Both the position numbers and the translations under genes were made by a program. Below, piece by piece: positions 5,120-5,506 of a stretch of DNA of 5,506 bases. Below the pieces are notes generated by a model that worked only from the letters and a program-made list of their open reading frames with translations, ran no database searches and had not been told where the DNA came from. Position 1 is the stretch's first letter; each line of letters begins with the position of its first letter. The stretch comes from Nanobdellota archaeon (lineage in GTDB: Archaea > Nanobdellota > Nanobdellia > Woesearchaeales > GW2011-AR15), in assembly GCA_013335235.1 (NCBI GenBank), contig JAAXVZ010000106.1, forward strand, positions 1 to 5,506, read 5' to 3'.

Positions 5120-5505
5120 TTTTTTGCCTCTTTCTTCTGCTTCTTTAAGCCTAATATCTCATCCCAATCCTTATCTATCTTCAAGTCGCTGTAATCATCA
5201 TGCTTGTTCAGGTCTATGTGCTCTAGCCCATCTAGCTTCTTGCCGCCGCATTCTGCGTAGAGCTTGAACTGCCTGACAGACTCAGGGTCAGTCTCCCTGA
5301 AAAAATACTTTATGTCAAACCATGCGATGAGGTCAGGTCCGTAATCCTTGCATCCCATCGCTATCTTGCATTCCATCGGCTTAGCTTCATGGATCCTGCA
5401 GCCTTTCTCTTTATCATAGAATGTGCATCTTCCATATTGCTGCCCATTCTCCCTGTGTATCTTCGGCCTATAGCGTGTTGTGTTGAACCTTGTTATCTTC
5501 TCTAA
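5116..5505 (-). CDS. YkgJ-family cysteine-cluster protein, 5' end outside the window
   Basis: The visible 129 residues run open from the right edge. They contain GRCTFYDKEKGCRIHEAKPM followed by ECKIAMGC. The spacing CxFYDxxxGCxIHExxPxxC is the hallmark of the YkgJ / UPF0153 family, whose Cys residues are thought to bind a metal or Fe-S cluster; the biochemical role is unknown. The C-terminal part is Lys/Asp-rich (DLNKHDDYSDLKIDKDWDEI) and ends in a lysine tail. A start at the ATG at 5376 would give an 86-aa protein but would cut through the cysteine motif, so it is an internal Met; the true start lies beyond 5506. Further N-terminal cysteines are expected off the edge. The stop overlaps the next ATG (ATGA, 5116-5119). 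It is the most upstream visible gene of the dnaK operon; its promoter is not in the window. Confidence 0.8.
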   Translation of the reverse strand, partial: LEKITRFNTTRYRPKIHRENGQQYGRCTFYDKEKGCRIHEAKPMECKIAMGCKDYGPDLIAWFDIKYFFRETDPESVRQFKLYAECGGKKLDGLEHIDLNKHDDYSDLKIDKDWDEILGLKKQKKEAKK

Positions 5506-5506
5506 A

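Noticed and set aside
5116..5376. Complete 86-aa gene starting at the ATG at 5376
   Set aside because: The frame continues open to the window edge and the extra upstream codons contain the first cysteines of the YkgJ motif, so this ATG is internal.

Overview
The window is two unlike parts. From about 1142 to the right edge it reads as one coherent archaeal segment. Its genes carry GGTGA-type Shine-Dalgarno sites, its promoters have BRE/TATA boxes (one giving an almost leaderless mRNA), its genes end in poly-T runs, and consecutive genes overlap by ATGA. The DnaK is of the short-loop type found in archaea and Gram-positive bacteria. A DPANN-like (for example Woesearchaeota-like) archaeon is my inference, not a proven identity.

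The left 1.1 kb is a patchwork. Positions 3-113 (+) are the GC-rich C-terminus of an actinobacterial-type LuxR/NarL response regulator. Positions about 114-363 (-) are the N-terminus of a bacterial secreted protein with a signal peptide. Positions about 475-595 hold a strong imperfect palindrome. Positions about 588-781 (-) read as the N-terminus of a hexapeptide acyltransferase, and 782-1141 (-) as the N-terminal three quarters of an RDD membrane protein. The last two, plus the palindrome and a shadow of the signal peptide gene, form one 297-codon open frame that is probably a product of joining unrelated fragments (assembly or amplification chimera) rather than a natural gene.

Reading right to left on the minus strand, the coherent part starts with a four-gene operon: a YkgJ-type cysteine-cluster protein (5' end outside the window), a 98-aa protein of unknown function, an inositol-monophosphatase-family phosphatase, and DnaK. 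All three junctions are ATGA overlaps, so the genes are probably translationally coupled. A poly-T terminator follows dnaK. No grpE or dnaJ is visible.

Between dnaK and the next operon lies a 141-bp element (1967-2107) bounded by 13-bp perfect terminal inverted repeats and filled by two long hairpins. It resembles a MITE or a structured non-coding element. Next is a two-gene operon of a small Xre-type regulator and a four-helix membrane protein. Its promoter has two perfectly abutting 16-bp palindromes directly downstream of the TATA box, an apparent autorepression operator. The RDD-family reading frame has its own promoter.
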